DNA of 64,000 bases from the NCBI GenBank assembly GCA_046345315.1, contig JBKDKA010000166.1, positions 1 to 64,000 of the forward strand, in the 5' to 3' direction. Below are positions 46,032 through 54,946 of this stretch, one piece after another. Each line of letters starts with the position of its first letter. The first letter of the stretch is position 1. Source of the stretch: F1-80-MAGs062 sp046345315 (GTDB lineage: Bacteria; Planctomycetota; Planctomycetia; Planctomycetales; Planctomycetaceae). The position numbers were made by a program, and so were the translations under genes. The notes under the pieces were generated by a model that saw only the letters and a program-made list of their open reading frames with translations, did no database searches and had not been told where the DNA came from.

Positions 46032-48494
46032 ATGTATCGCGCGGCCCTGAACGCGACGCTGGTAATCGCCGGTTTCGCCTGTTGTTCGATGACGATGGCA
46101 GACGTTGTCCGTCTGGAAATCCAGCCGGTGGATCAGGAGGGACGAGTCGTCATCCGAAGTCGGGATGCACGTCAGCAGATCATCGTGTCTGCCGTTCATG
46201 ACGACGGATCCATGACAGATGCGACTCGGGAAGCGACACTATCGTTTTCTGATCCCGCCATCATCGGAATCGATTCCACGGGACTTGCTGTGCCGAAATC
46301 GGACGGTGAAGTCACACTGACGGCAACGCTCGGCGCACAGTCAGCGACAGCGAAAATCGCAGTGAGCGGTTTTGCTCATCCGCTGCCGATCAACTTCCGA
46401 AATCAGGTGGTGCCGATCTTCACTAAGCTGGGATGCAACGGTGGCGGATGCCACGGAAAATCCGGCGGTCAGAATGGCTTTCGTCTTTCACTGCTCGGCT
46501 TTTATCCGGAAGACGACTACGAATTTCTGCGGAAGGAATCCCGTGGTCGCCGAATCTTCCCGGGAGTTCCGAGCGAAAGTCTGCTGCTGAAGAAGGCGAT
46601 CGGTCGGTCGCCGCACGGTGGCGGTAAGCGAATGGAGCAGAGCAGCTACGAGTACGATCTGCTTGTTCGCTGGGTGGAACAGGGGATGCCTTACGGAACG
46701 GCCAGCGATCCGGAAGTCACATCCATCCGTTGCGTTCCCGAAGGTCGCGTCATGAAACGCGGCAGTCAGCAGCAGATCGCGGTGCTCGCAACTTACAGTG
46801 ATGGCTCCGTCGAAGACGTCACACGCATGGCACTCTTCGAAGCGAACGACAGTGAGATGGCGGAGTCCAGCGTCACCGGCTTGGTGAGCACTCACGATCT
46901 GGCCGGCGAAGTCGCGATCATGGCTCGCTTTCAGGGGCAGGTTGCGACATTCCGAGCGACGATCCCGCTGGGGGCAGACACTTCAAAGATGCCGGAGCCA
47001 ATCAACATCGTCGACACAGCCGTCTTTAACAAACTGAAGCTTCTGGGGATTCCAGCATCCGAACGCTGTGATGATCTGACATTCCTGCGTCGAGTTTCTC
47101 TGGACATCTGCGGCACCATGCCGACAGAAGCGGAAGTTCGAACGTTTGTGGCGGACACGAGTCCGGACAAGCGCGACAAACTGGTTGATCGCCTGCTCGA
47201 CAGCCCCGCTTACGCCGACCATTTCGCGAACAAGTGGAACTTCGTTCTGCGAAACAAGAAGGCCAGCGGAGAAGATACTCCGGGAACCATGCTGTTCCAC
47301 AAATGGCTCTGGAACAGCATCTACGACAATAAACCTTACGACAAATTGGTTCGCGAGATTATTTCGGCCACAGGTGATCCGTCAATCAATCCTGCAGTCA
47401 CCTGGTACCGCGATGTGGACACGGTCGAAGAGCAGGTCGAAGACACCGCTCAGTTGTTCCTCGGTCTTCGCATTCAGTGTGCTCGATGTCACCATCATCC
47501 GTTTGAGAAATGGAGTCAGGACGACTATTACGGTCTGGCAGCGTTTTACAATCGAGTCGGAAAGAAGACGATTCCGAATGCCAGCGACAAGATGCGAGAT
47601 CGTCGAGTCTTCCATAACGAAGGCGTAGCGACCGCCAGCAACCCACGATCCGGTAAGAGCCTGCTTCCCACAGGTCTTGGCACAGGAACTCCGTATCAGA
47701 TTCCTGCCGATCAGGACCCACGTGTGAAACTTGCCGACTGGATGAGTGATCCGAAGAATCCGTTCTTCGCAAAGTCGCTCGTGAATCGATACTGGAAGCA
47801 CTTCTTTAATCGTGGCATCGTGGAACCTGAAGACGATATGCGAGCCACGAATCCTCCATCGAATCCTGAACTTCTGGATTCGCTGGCAGCGAGGTTCATT
47901 GAATCCGGATTCGATATGAAGGATCTGATTCGGACCATCTGCCGATCCAGTGTCTATCAGTTGAGTTCTCTGCCGAATGATTACAATCAGAACGACAAGC
48001 AGAATTTCTCGCGGTATTACCCGAGACGACTGGGCGCAGAAGCTCTTTACGATGCGTTTCATCAGGTCACAGGATCATCCCAGGCGTTTGGTGGGATGCC
48101 CGCCGGCACGAAAGCACTTCAGCTTGCCGATGCGTCCAACGGACCGTACTTCCTGCAGGTATTCGGTCAGCCGAAAGGCGACACGGCCTGTGAATGTGAA
48201 CGCAGTATGGATGCGAATCTGGCTCAGAGCCTTCACCTGCTGAACGGTAAGGAGATTCAGGAGAAGATCGCTGCAGAATCCGGGCGAGCCGCAGTGCTGG
48301 CGAAAGACACGGCTCGGTCCAATGAAGAACGTGTCGCTGAGCTGTACCGCTGGGTGTTCTCTCGTGAACCGAATGCTTCCGAAATGGAAACCGCGATCAG
48401 TTACCTGAAACGTAACGAAGCGAATCCGCGTCCGGCCTACGAAGACATCCTCTGGGCGTTGATCAACACGAAGGAATTTCAGTTCAATCACTGA
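46032..48494 (+). CDS. Exported Big2-DUF1549-DUF1553 protein with cytochrome-like motifs
   Basis: 820 residues from ATG 46032, with AGGAG 8 bases upstream. A signal peptide (LNATLVIAGFACCSMTMA) is followed by a Big2-like domain (about 30-110), a PSCyt1-like Cys segment (KLGCNGGGCHGKSGGQNG), a second Big-type region (about 240-330), then DUF1549 (RVSLDICGTMPTEAEVRTFV) and DUF1553 (NRYWKHFFNRGIVEPEDDMR, GKEIQEKIAAESGR). A second heme-type motif CARCHHHP lies near residue 485. These families are expanded in planctomycetes and often sit beside DUF1501; their reactions are unknown. Heme binding is suggested by CxxCH but unproven. A hairpin follows the gene. Confidence 0.93.
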   Translation: MYRAALNATLVIAGFACCSMTMADVVRLEIQPVDQEGRVVIRSRDARQQIIVSAVHDDGSMTDATREATLSFSDPAIIGIDSTGLAVPKSDGEVTLTATLGAQSATAKIAVSGFAHPLPINFRNQVVPIFTKLGCNGGGCHGKSGGQNGFRLSLLGFYPEDDYEFLRKESRGRRIFPGVPSESLLLKKAIGRSPHGGGKRMEQSSYEYDLLVRWVEQGMPYGTASDPEVTSIRCVPEGRVMKRGSQQQIAVLATYSDGSVEDVTRMALFEANDSEMAESSVTGLVSTHDLAGEVAIMARFQGQVATFRATIPLGADTSKMPEPINIVDTAVFNKLKLLGIPASERCDDLTFLRRVSLDICGTMPTEAEVRTFVADTSPDKRDKLVDRLLDSPAYADHFANKWNFVLRNKKASGEDTPGTMLFHKWLWNSIYDNKPYDKLVREIISATGDPSINPAVTWYRDVDTVEEQVEDTAQLFLGLRIQCARCHHHPFEKWSQDDYYGLAAFYNRVGKKTIPNASDKMRDRRVFHNEGVATASNPRSGKSLLPTGLGTGTPYQIPADQDPRVKLADWMSDPKNPFFAKSLVNRYWKHFFNRGIVEPEDDMRATNPPSNPELLDSLAARFIESGFDMKDLIRTICRSSVYQLSSLPNDYNQNDKQNFSRYYPRRLGAEALYDAFHQVTGSSQAFGGMPAGTKALQLADASNGPYFLQVFGQPKGDTACECERSMDANLAQSLHLLNGKEIQEKIAAESGRAAVLAKDTARSNEERVAELYRWVFSREPNASEMETAISYLKRNEANPRPAYEDILWALINTKEFQFNH

Positions 48495-48503
48495 TTCTGG
48501 ATT

Positions 48504-48550
48504 ACGGACCGGGCAGCTGTTCATCAGGCTGTCCGGTCCGTTTGAGTTTC
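48504..48550 (+). terminator. Terminator-like hairpin after the DUF1553 gene
   Basis: ACGGACCGGGCAGC (48504-48517) pairs with GCTGTCCGGTCCGT (48528-48541), 14 pairs including one G-U, around a 10-base loop. The following TTTGAGTTTCC is a broken U-tract, so termination may be partial. Confidence 0.55.
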
Positions 48551-48604
48551 CTGCCGCACATACTCCCTTCTGCCAGTATTTTCCCACCTCGGACTCTGTT
48601 TACC

Positions 48605-51600
48605 ATGAAGCATCACGCGTTGATTCGTGCGCTCATTGCCGTGACGGTGTTTGCATCAGCTGATCACTGCATGGCTCAGCTGCCACAGACGCGACTCACG
48701 TCTATCTTTCCGGCCGGTGCACAGCACGGGCAGACGATTGATGTCACGCTCACCGCAGGCACTGATCTGGATGAAGTCGACCAGCTGGTCTTCAGTCATC
48801 CCGAAATCATCGCTGTGCCGAAGAAGGATGCTGCCGGAAATCCCGTGGCAAACGTTTTCGTCGTCACCGTGGCACCGACAGTGCCTCCCGGGCTTTACGA
48901 CGTTCGCACACGGGGCCTGTTCGGCATCAGCAACCCGCGAGCGTTTCGAGTCGATACGCTTCCGGAGGCAGCAGAAGCAGAACCCAACAACGCGGCTGAG
49001 CAGGTGACTGCAGTGGCCTTGAATTCTGTCGTGAATGCAAAGGCTGATTCGGCAACCGATGTAGATTTCTTTCGAGTTCATCTGGAAGCCGGACAGACCG
49101 CTGTGTTTCGCACCGAGGCGGCTCGGATTGATTCTCCGCTGCAGCCGGTCATTCAGTTGTATAACGCTGCCGGAAGACGAGTCGCCGAATCACGGCGGAT
49201 TTTCCTGCAGGAAGCCAGTCTTGTTTACACAGCTGACCAGGCCGGTGATATGCTTCTGAAGGTCACCGACATCGTCTATTCGGGTGGCGCTGACCATGTT
49301 TACAGGCTGACTGTGGATACTCGACCACTGGTCGACCTCGTGGTGCCATCCATCGTCTCCGCCGATCAGCCATCGACAGTCACTGTGATGGGCAGGTATC
49401 TACCCGGCGGCGAACCCACTGGCGAAACCGTCGAAGGCATGCCTCTGCTCGCAAAACAGATGACCATCGATCTGAAACAGTCGGGTGGCACTTCCGTTGG
49501 ATTTCCGGCATTCAGCTCCCCGCTGACTTCGCTGTGGTGGAACGGAGTTGAAGGAAATCTTCTTCCGGTTTCGGTGTCTTCTCTTCCACCTGTGCTGGAG
49601 CAGCCGGAAAAGGATCAGACGGCGAAAACACCTCAGACCATCACGGTGCCCGGGGAAGTTTCCGGTCGATTCTCTGCGAAAGGTGATGAAGATGAATACC
49701 GGTTTGCAGCGAAAAAGGGTGAGTCATGGGTGATCGAAATCTATGGACATCGTCAGGGGTCGATCACCGATCCTCTGCTGATGGTGGAACGAGTCATCAC
49801 AGCGGCCGACGGCACTGAAACATTCAGTCGTCTCGGAACTGAAGATGACCAGAAACAGGATCCGGGCGGTAAAGACCTGCCGACACTGAGTGCCGATCCG
49901 TCGTTTCAGCTGGCAGTTCCCGAAGACGGTGTCTACCGCATTCGCGTCCGTGATCAGTATGCGGACTCACGCGGTGACCCGCGTCTGACCTATCGACTCT
50001 CAGTCAGAAAGCCGGAACCTGATTACCGACTTCTGGTGTTTGATGCATTTCCTTCAGCAGACGGTGTGCTGCCGGCAACCAGTGGTGCCATCAGTCTTCG
50101 CAAAGGTGGTAACTATCAACTGTCGGTTTACGCTTATCGGCAGGATGGGCACGACGGGGCCATCCGCCTTCAGGCCAGTCAGTTGCCGGAGGGAATCACA
50201 TGTTCCGGTGCAACGATTGGTCCGGGACAGCCGTCGGCAATCCTCGTGCTGAGTGCTGCAGAAAACTGTTCGGAACTGGCTGTTCCGATTCAGATCGAGG
50301 GACGCAGCGGCCCGGCGGACGCAGAAGTTGTGCGAACAGCTCGTGTCGCAACACTCGTTCATGATGTTCTGAACGGGCTTCCACGGACAGCTCGCATGTC
50401 GGACTCCCTTGTGGCCGGGGTCATGAAGGATGAGCAACCCTTCCATGTCGTTGTGGAACCGGGAATTCGAGAAGTCAGTCAGGATCAGCAGCTGCTTGTT
50501 CCAGTGAAGATTGTTCGACGCGGAGGATTTGACGGCAAAGTGGATCTGACATTCTTCGGAGTTCCTGCCAATGTTGATGCCCCGCCATTCGCGATCGACA
50601 AGGGTGCGGATTCCGGGATCGGCCGCTTGTTCCTTAAAGAGAACGCACCAGCAACGACGAGCACTGTCGTAATCAGTGGCCTTGCTCCGGTTTCCTGGCG
50701 TCGCAATCCATGGATGGCAGAGCGAGCCGCTGCGAAACTGAAAGATTCAGAAGGCGTGCTGGCTGCGAGTGAGAAGACATCCGTTGATGCCGTGGCGGCG
50801 TTCGAAGCAGCCGGAAAGATGGTCACAGCGAACAACGAACAGATTGCAGCAATTGTCAAAGAAGTGGAAACGCTCGCTGCGGCTCAGAAAACACTGAAGG
50901 AACAGTTTGCTGAGTCTGTCGCGGGTTACAAAGCTTCGCTCGATGAGCTGGCAAAGGTCAAAGAACAGCTTGCTTCGGTGTCGACGTCAAAGGACAGCAC
51001 GCCGGAAGCATTCGACGCAGCCATCAAAGCGGTTACGGAAGCAACAACGCTCGCGGAGACAGCTTCCGTTGCCATTCAGACACTGACAACAAAGATTGAA
51101 ACAGTGTCGAAGTCTCTTGTCGACGCGAAGACACAGGAAGCGGCAAAGACAACGGAGAAGGCCGCACTGGAAGCGAAACTGCCTGATCTGAAGAAGGCCG
51201 TGGAGACAACTCAGAAGGCGATGGTCGATGCGGCAAATCTGGTCAAACAGGCCACAGCCGAAAAGGCAGCCGCAGATGCAGCTCACAAGAAAGCCGAAGA
51301 GGCAACAAAGCCGGCAAACGTCAATGTGCGGACCGTATCTGTTCCGCTGATTGTGAACATTGGTGTTGCTCCGGCCAAAGTGACAGCAGCAGCGCTGGAA
51401 GGCGGTGTTGTGAAAAAGGGGAGCACGGTACCGGTCAAGGTCACCGTTGCACGGAAGAATGGATTCGCCGGACCACTGAAAATCACTGTGGTCGTACCGG
51501 AACAGGTCAAGGGAGTCACTTCCAATGTGGCTGATCTCGCTGCGGATCAGACTGAAGTCACTCTGATGCTGACTGCGGCTGCCGACGCAGCAGTCGGCGA

Positions 51601-51691
51601 CGTTCCGATGGCTGTCGTTCGGGCAACCGGTGACTTTAATGGTCGACCGTCTTCGGTCGACCTTCCTCTGGCGATCAAGGTGACAGAATGA
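48605..51691 (+). CDS. Exported pre-peptidase-like protein with long coiled coil
   Basis: 1028 residues from ATG 48605; the ribosome site is weak. A signal peptide (ALIAVTVFASADHCMAQ) is followed by Ig/TIG-like beta domains (GQTIDVTLTAGTDLD, VPPGLYDVRTRGLFG) and pre-peptidase C-terminal-like (PPC) modules (EAEPNNAAEQVTAVALNS, DVDFFRVHLEAGQTAVF; also SGRFSAKGDEDEYRFAAKKG). An Ala/Lys/Glu-rich coiled coil occupies about 710-900, and two more beta segments close the protein. PPC-type modules usually bind sugar or protein; no protease domain is present. The next gene overlaps its stop by four bases and encodes a protein with a similar coiled coil, suggesting a complex. Confidence 0.85.
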   Translation: MKHHALIRALIAVTVFASADHCMAQLPQTRLTSIFPAGAQHGQTIDVTLTAGTDLDEVDQLVFSHPEIIAVPKKDAAGNPVANVFVVTVAPTVPPGLYDVRTRGLFGISNPRAFRVDTLPEAAEAEPNNAAEQVTAVALNSVVNAKADSATDVDFFRVHLEAGQTAVFRTEAARIDSPLQPVIQLYNAAGRRVAESRRIFLQEASLVYTADQAGDMLLKVTDIVYSGGADHVYRLTVDTRPLVDLVVPSIVSADQPSTVTVMGRYLPGGEPTGETVEGMPLLAKQMTIDLKQSGGTSVGFPAFSSPLTSLWWNGVEGNLLPVSVSSLPPVLEQPEKDQTAKTPQTITVPGEVSGRFSAKGDEDEYRFAAKKGESWVIEIYGHRQGSITDPLLMVERVITAADGTETFSRLGTEDDQKQDPGGKDLPTLSADPSFQLAVPEDGVYRIRVRDQYADSRGDPRLTYRLSVRKPEPDYRLLVFDAFPSADGVLPATSGAISLRKGGNYQLSVYAYRQDGHDGAIRLQASQLPEGITCSGATIGPGQPSAILVLSAAENCSELAVPIQIEGRSGPADAEVVRTARVATLVHDVLNGLPRTARMSDSLVAGVMKDEQPFHVVVEPGIREVSQDQQLLVPVKIVRRGGFDGKVDLTFFGVPANVDAPPFAIDKGADSGIGRLFLKENAPATTSTVVISGLAPVSWRRNPWMAERAAAKLKDSEGVLAASEKTSVDAVAAFEAAGKMVTANNEQIAAIVKEVETLAAAQKTLKEQFAESVAGYKASLDELAKVKEQLASVSTSKDSTPEAFDAAIKAVTEATTLAETASVAIQTLTTKIETVSKSLVDAKTQEAAKTTEKAALEAKLPDLKKAVETTQKAMVDAANLVKQATAEKAAADAAHKKAEEATKPANVNVRTVSVPLIVNIGVAPAKVTAAALEGGVVKKGSTVPVKVTVARKNGFAGPLKITVVVPEQVKGVTSNVADLAADQTEVTLMLTAAADAAVGDVPMAVVRATGDFNGRPSSVDLPLAIKVTE

Positions 51692-54567
51692 ACAAATTCT
51701 GCCGGAACCATTTCATGAAAATCTCAAGTCGAAATATTGCTTCGTTCCTGTCAGCAGCGTTCACGGCAGGGGCATTGTCGTTGTCAGCTGTCACCGGCAT
51801 GGCTCAGGACGAAGCACCCATTGCTGCTGAAGATCCAAAACTGGGGCGTCCCGTCGAATTCGAACGCGATGTCTATCCCATTCTGGAAGCGAACTGCATC
51901 GCCTGTCACAACGCCGCTCTTTCGGAGAATGACCTGATTCTCGAGAACTCCGCGGCCATTATGAAAGGTGGATCGACAGGTCCTTCGGTCATCGCAGGAA
52001 AGCCGGAGGAAAGTCTGCTTTTCACGGTTGCCGCCCGATCTGCGGAACCGGTCATGCCGCCCATGCCGAATGACGTGAAAGCCCAGAAGCTCACGCCGGC
52101 ACAACTGGGAATTCTGAGACAGTGGATTATCGAAGGTGCAGCAGCAGGGGGATCTGGTCGATCAATCGCCATGAAATGGCAGCCGATCAGTTCTCAGCTG
52201 AAGGCCATCTATTCGCTGGATATTGATCCGTGGGGGCGATTCATTGCCGCCAGCCGAGGTGGTCGAGTCACGATCTATGACCTTGCGGCACGAGATCATC
52301 AGGCTGAACTCAATGACAGTTCGCTTCAGGCTGCTGAACCTGTATTTCCGGCACCTGTCGCTCATCGCGATTACGTCCACGCAGCCGCATTCCATCCGTC
52401 AGGCGACATCCTGGCCACCAGTGGCTTCCGCGAAGTGAAACTCTGGAAACGATCAACCGACGATCTTTCATCAGCTGTCGCATTGCCTGCAGACACTTCG
52501 GCCTGGGCATTGAGCAGCGACGGAGAGCGTCTGGCTGTTGCAACCGCCGGTGCCGGAATCGTTCTGATGAATGCTCGGACCGGCGAAACTCAGGCAAAGA
52601 TTGACACGATGGGACAGCTGGTCACAGCGATTCGAATGACGGCCGGAGAGCGATCTCTGGTGGTTGCAGCGCTGGCCGATCATCGTATCCAGACATCGCT
52701 CACATCCAGTGGCGAAGTCCTGCATCGAAGTGAGCCGCTGGCGAGTCCGACTGTTGCATTCAGTGAACTGCTGGCGGATCAGAAAATCGCCGGACTTTCT
52801 GCTGATGGCATTGTGCGTCTGATGACTGTCGCTGCTGATACCGGCGTCGTTGCAGTGGCTCAGGAAGTCAAATCAGAGGCCGGACCAATTCAGAAACTCG
52901 CCGGCACAGGTGCCGTGTTCGCAACGATCAGTGCTGATCGCAAGGCAGAGATCTGGAAGACCGCTGACGGTACACGATCGGGACTCCTGGATCTGCCGGC
53001 TACGGGAGTCGCAGTTGCAGTGAACACCGCCGGCGATCGATGCCTCTTTACAGCCGATGATGGCCAGGCAATTCTCTGGTCAGTTGCGGAAGCGAAACAG
53101 CTTGCGGTTCTGAATCAGGATCTGAATGGACTCAGGAAGGTTAAGTCCTCCGAGTACCAGAAGGCGATTCTTGACAGTCGAGTCACCGTGGTGAAAGGTC
53201 AGGTCGACGAATCCGAAAAAGAGCTGACGGCTCAGAAGGATGCGGAGACAAAAGCGAAAGAAGAGCTTGATAAGTCAATTGCCGCAGCTGCGGATACCAA
53301 AACCAAATTCGATGCGGCAATTGCTGCGAATACCGCAGCCAAAACGGCTCTGGCAGCGAAGGCCGATGATGCAGCGCTGAAGCAGGCCGCCGAAGCAGCA
53401 GAGAAAGCAGAAGTGGCTGCAAAGGATGCCAACACAGCGGCGGAATCAAAGCAGCAGCTTGCAAAGAAGAGTCTGGATTTCGCTTCTGCCGCGGTTGCTC
53501 GAGCTGACAAACGAGTGGCTGAACGCAAGCAGCAGCACGAAGTTGCTGTGCAGGAAGCAGCTGCCGGTGCGACTGTAGTCGAAGCAGCGAAGGCCGCTGG
53601 AAGTGCACAGCCTGCGAAGAGCCGTTTCGCTGGTTTTCTGCCGACCGGTGCGATCGCCGTGACGACAGACGTCACAGGTACTGTTCGTCTCTGGAATTCC
53701 ATCGATGGACAGCCGCTCGATGTTCTGGCACCAGCGTTAACGCAGCCAGCCGGCGAAGTTCAGAATCTGGTGATCGCGGGTGACAGGGTATTCCTGTCAT
53801 TGACCGGTTCTCATCTGATTTCCCGCACTGCGTTCGGAACATGGAAGCTCAATGCCACCCTCGGGTCGAAACCTCCGGAAGCCGGCAAGACAGCTTCACC
53901 GGATAATGTCGACTCCGTGTTTGTCGATCGCGTTCTTTCGCTGGCCTTTTCTCCGGATGGAAATCTTCTGGCGGCTGGCGGCGGTGAAGCTTCTCGTCAG
54001 GGGCAGGTGACGCTGTGGAATATTCAGGACCATAGTCTGCTCAGACAGTTTGCTGACGCACACAGTGACACGGTGTACGGACTGGAATTTTCTCCCGACG
54101 GGAAGATGCTTGCGTCAGCATCGGCCGACAAATTCGCCAAAGTCTTCAATGTCGAAACCGGAAAACACATCCAGTCCTACGAAGGACACACTCACCATGT
54201 GATGGATGTCACCTGGAAAGCCGATAGAACTCTTCTGGCCAGTGCCGGTGCCGACAATGCCATCAAGGTCTGGAATGCAGAAACCGGTGAGCAGGCTCGC
54301 ACGATCAGCACTTATTCCAAGCAGGTCACGTCGCTCAGTTTTGTTGGACTGCAGGACAATCTGCTGAGCAGCAGTGGTGACAAACGCGTGTTTCTGCACT
54401 CTGCGGGGAATGGCAATCCGGTTCGCGAGTTCGCCGGTGCTCCCGATTATGTGTACCGCGCTGCCTCGAACTCTGACGGCACGATTGTGGCCGCTGGCTG
54501 CGAAGATGGAATTCTTCGTGTCTGGAACGGAACCGACGGCAAGGAGATCGTGTCATTCAAGCCGTAG
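51688..54567 (+). CDS. PSCyt1-WD40 protein with inserted coiled coil
   Basis: 959 residues. ATG 51688 overlaps the previous stop as ATGA, showing coupling; ATG 51715 is an alternative. A signal peptide (NIASFLSAAFTAGALSLSA) precedes a PSCyt1 domain (EANCIACHNAALSENDL, CxxCH at about 71-75; then SAEPVMPPMPNDVKAQKLT). WD40 repeats follow in two sets, about 160-495 and 645-955, the second with typical blades such as VYGLEFSPDGKMLASASADK. Between the sets lies a coiled coil at about 499-640 (ETKAKEELDKSIAAAADTKT). PSCyt1-WD40 fusions are a known planctomycete architecture; the coiled-coil insert mirrors that of the preceding gene product. It is predicted to be periplasmic, with possible heme. Confidence 0.9.
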   Translation: MNKFCRNHFMKISSRNIASFLSAAFTAGALSLSAVTGMAQDEAPIAAEDPKLGRPVEFERDVYPILEANCIACHNAALSENDLILENSAAIMKGGSTGPSVIAGKPEESLLFTVAARSAEPVMPPMPNDVKAQKLTPAQLGILRQWIIEGAAAGGSGRSIAMKWQPISSQLKAIYSLDIDPWGRFIAASRGGRVTIYDLAARDHQAELNDSSLQAAEPVFPAPVAHRDYVHAAAFHPSGDILATSGFREVKLWKRSTDDLSSAVALPADTSAWALSSDGERLAVATAGAGIVLMNARTGETQAKIDTMGQLVTAIRMTAGERSLVVAALADHRIQTSLTSSGEVLHRSEPLASPTVAFSELLADQKIAGLSADGIVRLMTVAADTGVVAVAQEVKSEAGPIQKLAGTGAVFATISADRKAEIWKTADGTRSGLLDLPATGVAVAVNTAGDRCLFTADDGQAILWSVAEAKQLAVLNQDLNGLRKVKSSEYQKAILDSRVTVVKGQVDESEKELTAQKDAETKAKEELDKSIAAAADTKTKFDAAIAANTAAKTALAAKADDAALKQAAEAAEKAEVAAKDANTAAESKQQLAKKSLDFASAAVARADKRVAERKQQHEVAVQEAAAGATVVEAAKAAGSAQPAKSRFAGFLPTGAIAVTTDVTGTVRLWNSIDGQPLDVLAPALTQPAGEVQNLVIAGDRVFLSLTGSHLISRTAFGTWKLNATLGSKPPEAGKTASPDNVDSVFVDRVLSLAFSPDGNLLAAGGGEASRQGQVTLWNIQDHSLLRQFADAHSDTVYGLEFSPDGKMLASASADKFAKVFNVETGKHIQSYEGHTHHVMDVTWKADRTLLASAGADNAIKVWNAETGEQARTISTYSKQVTSLSFVGLQDNLLSSSGDKRVFLHSAGNGNPVREFAGAPDYVYRAASNSDGTIVAAGCEDGILRVWNGTDGKEIVSFKP

Positions 54568-54631
54568 ACCACGGAAATGGATGTGATTGATCGGGGATAT
54601 TGCCCTGCCAATCCTCGGTTACCTGAAAAGT

Positions 54632-54668
54632 CATCCCGCAGCCGCATGAGTGGCTGCGGGATGTTTTT
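54632..54668 (+). terminator. Rho-independent terminator ending the five-gene module
   Basis: CATCCCGCAGCC (54632-54643) pairs perfectly with GGCTGCGGGATG (54652-54663) around an 8-base loop, followed by TTTTT. It lies 65 bases past the WD40 gene. Confidence 0.92.
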
Positions 54669-54946
54669 CGTTCGTTCCCGCGACAGACAGCTGCGAAGCG
54701 AATCGGTTTCTGTTACCGTTCGGCTCGTTGCCTGTGCTGAACACCGGTTGCATCAGCAGTCGTCACTTTCCAAAGTGGTCGTCACTCTCCGAGTGACGAA
54801 AAGCGACTGACGATCAATACATTTTCAGCTTCGTGCCACCATCATTGATGTGCATACCCGCCTTCTGATCTCACGGATCAGCATCCTCGGAGATGGTTTG
54901 TGGATCTGGGCAGCGGGACGGAACGGCCATCTAATCGGATCAGAGA
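54669..54946. other. Intergenic leader region before metG
   Basis: It contains two adjacent small hairpins, CACTTTCCAAAGTG (54764-54777) and CGTCACTCTCCGAGTGACG (54780-54798). No T-box or S-box hallmark is evident. With the terminator it makes up the 379-base gap before metG. Confidence 0.4.

Noticed and set aside
54764..54798. T-box or other riboswitch before metG
   Set aside because: Only two small independent hairpins are visible, with no conserved T-box core.
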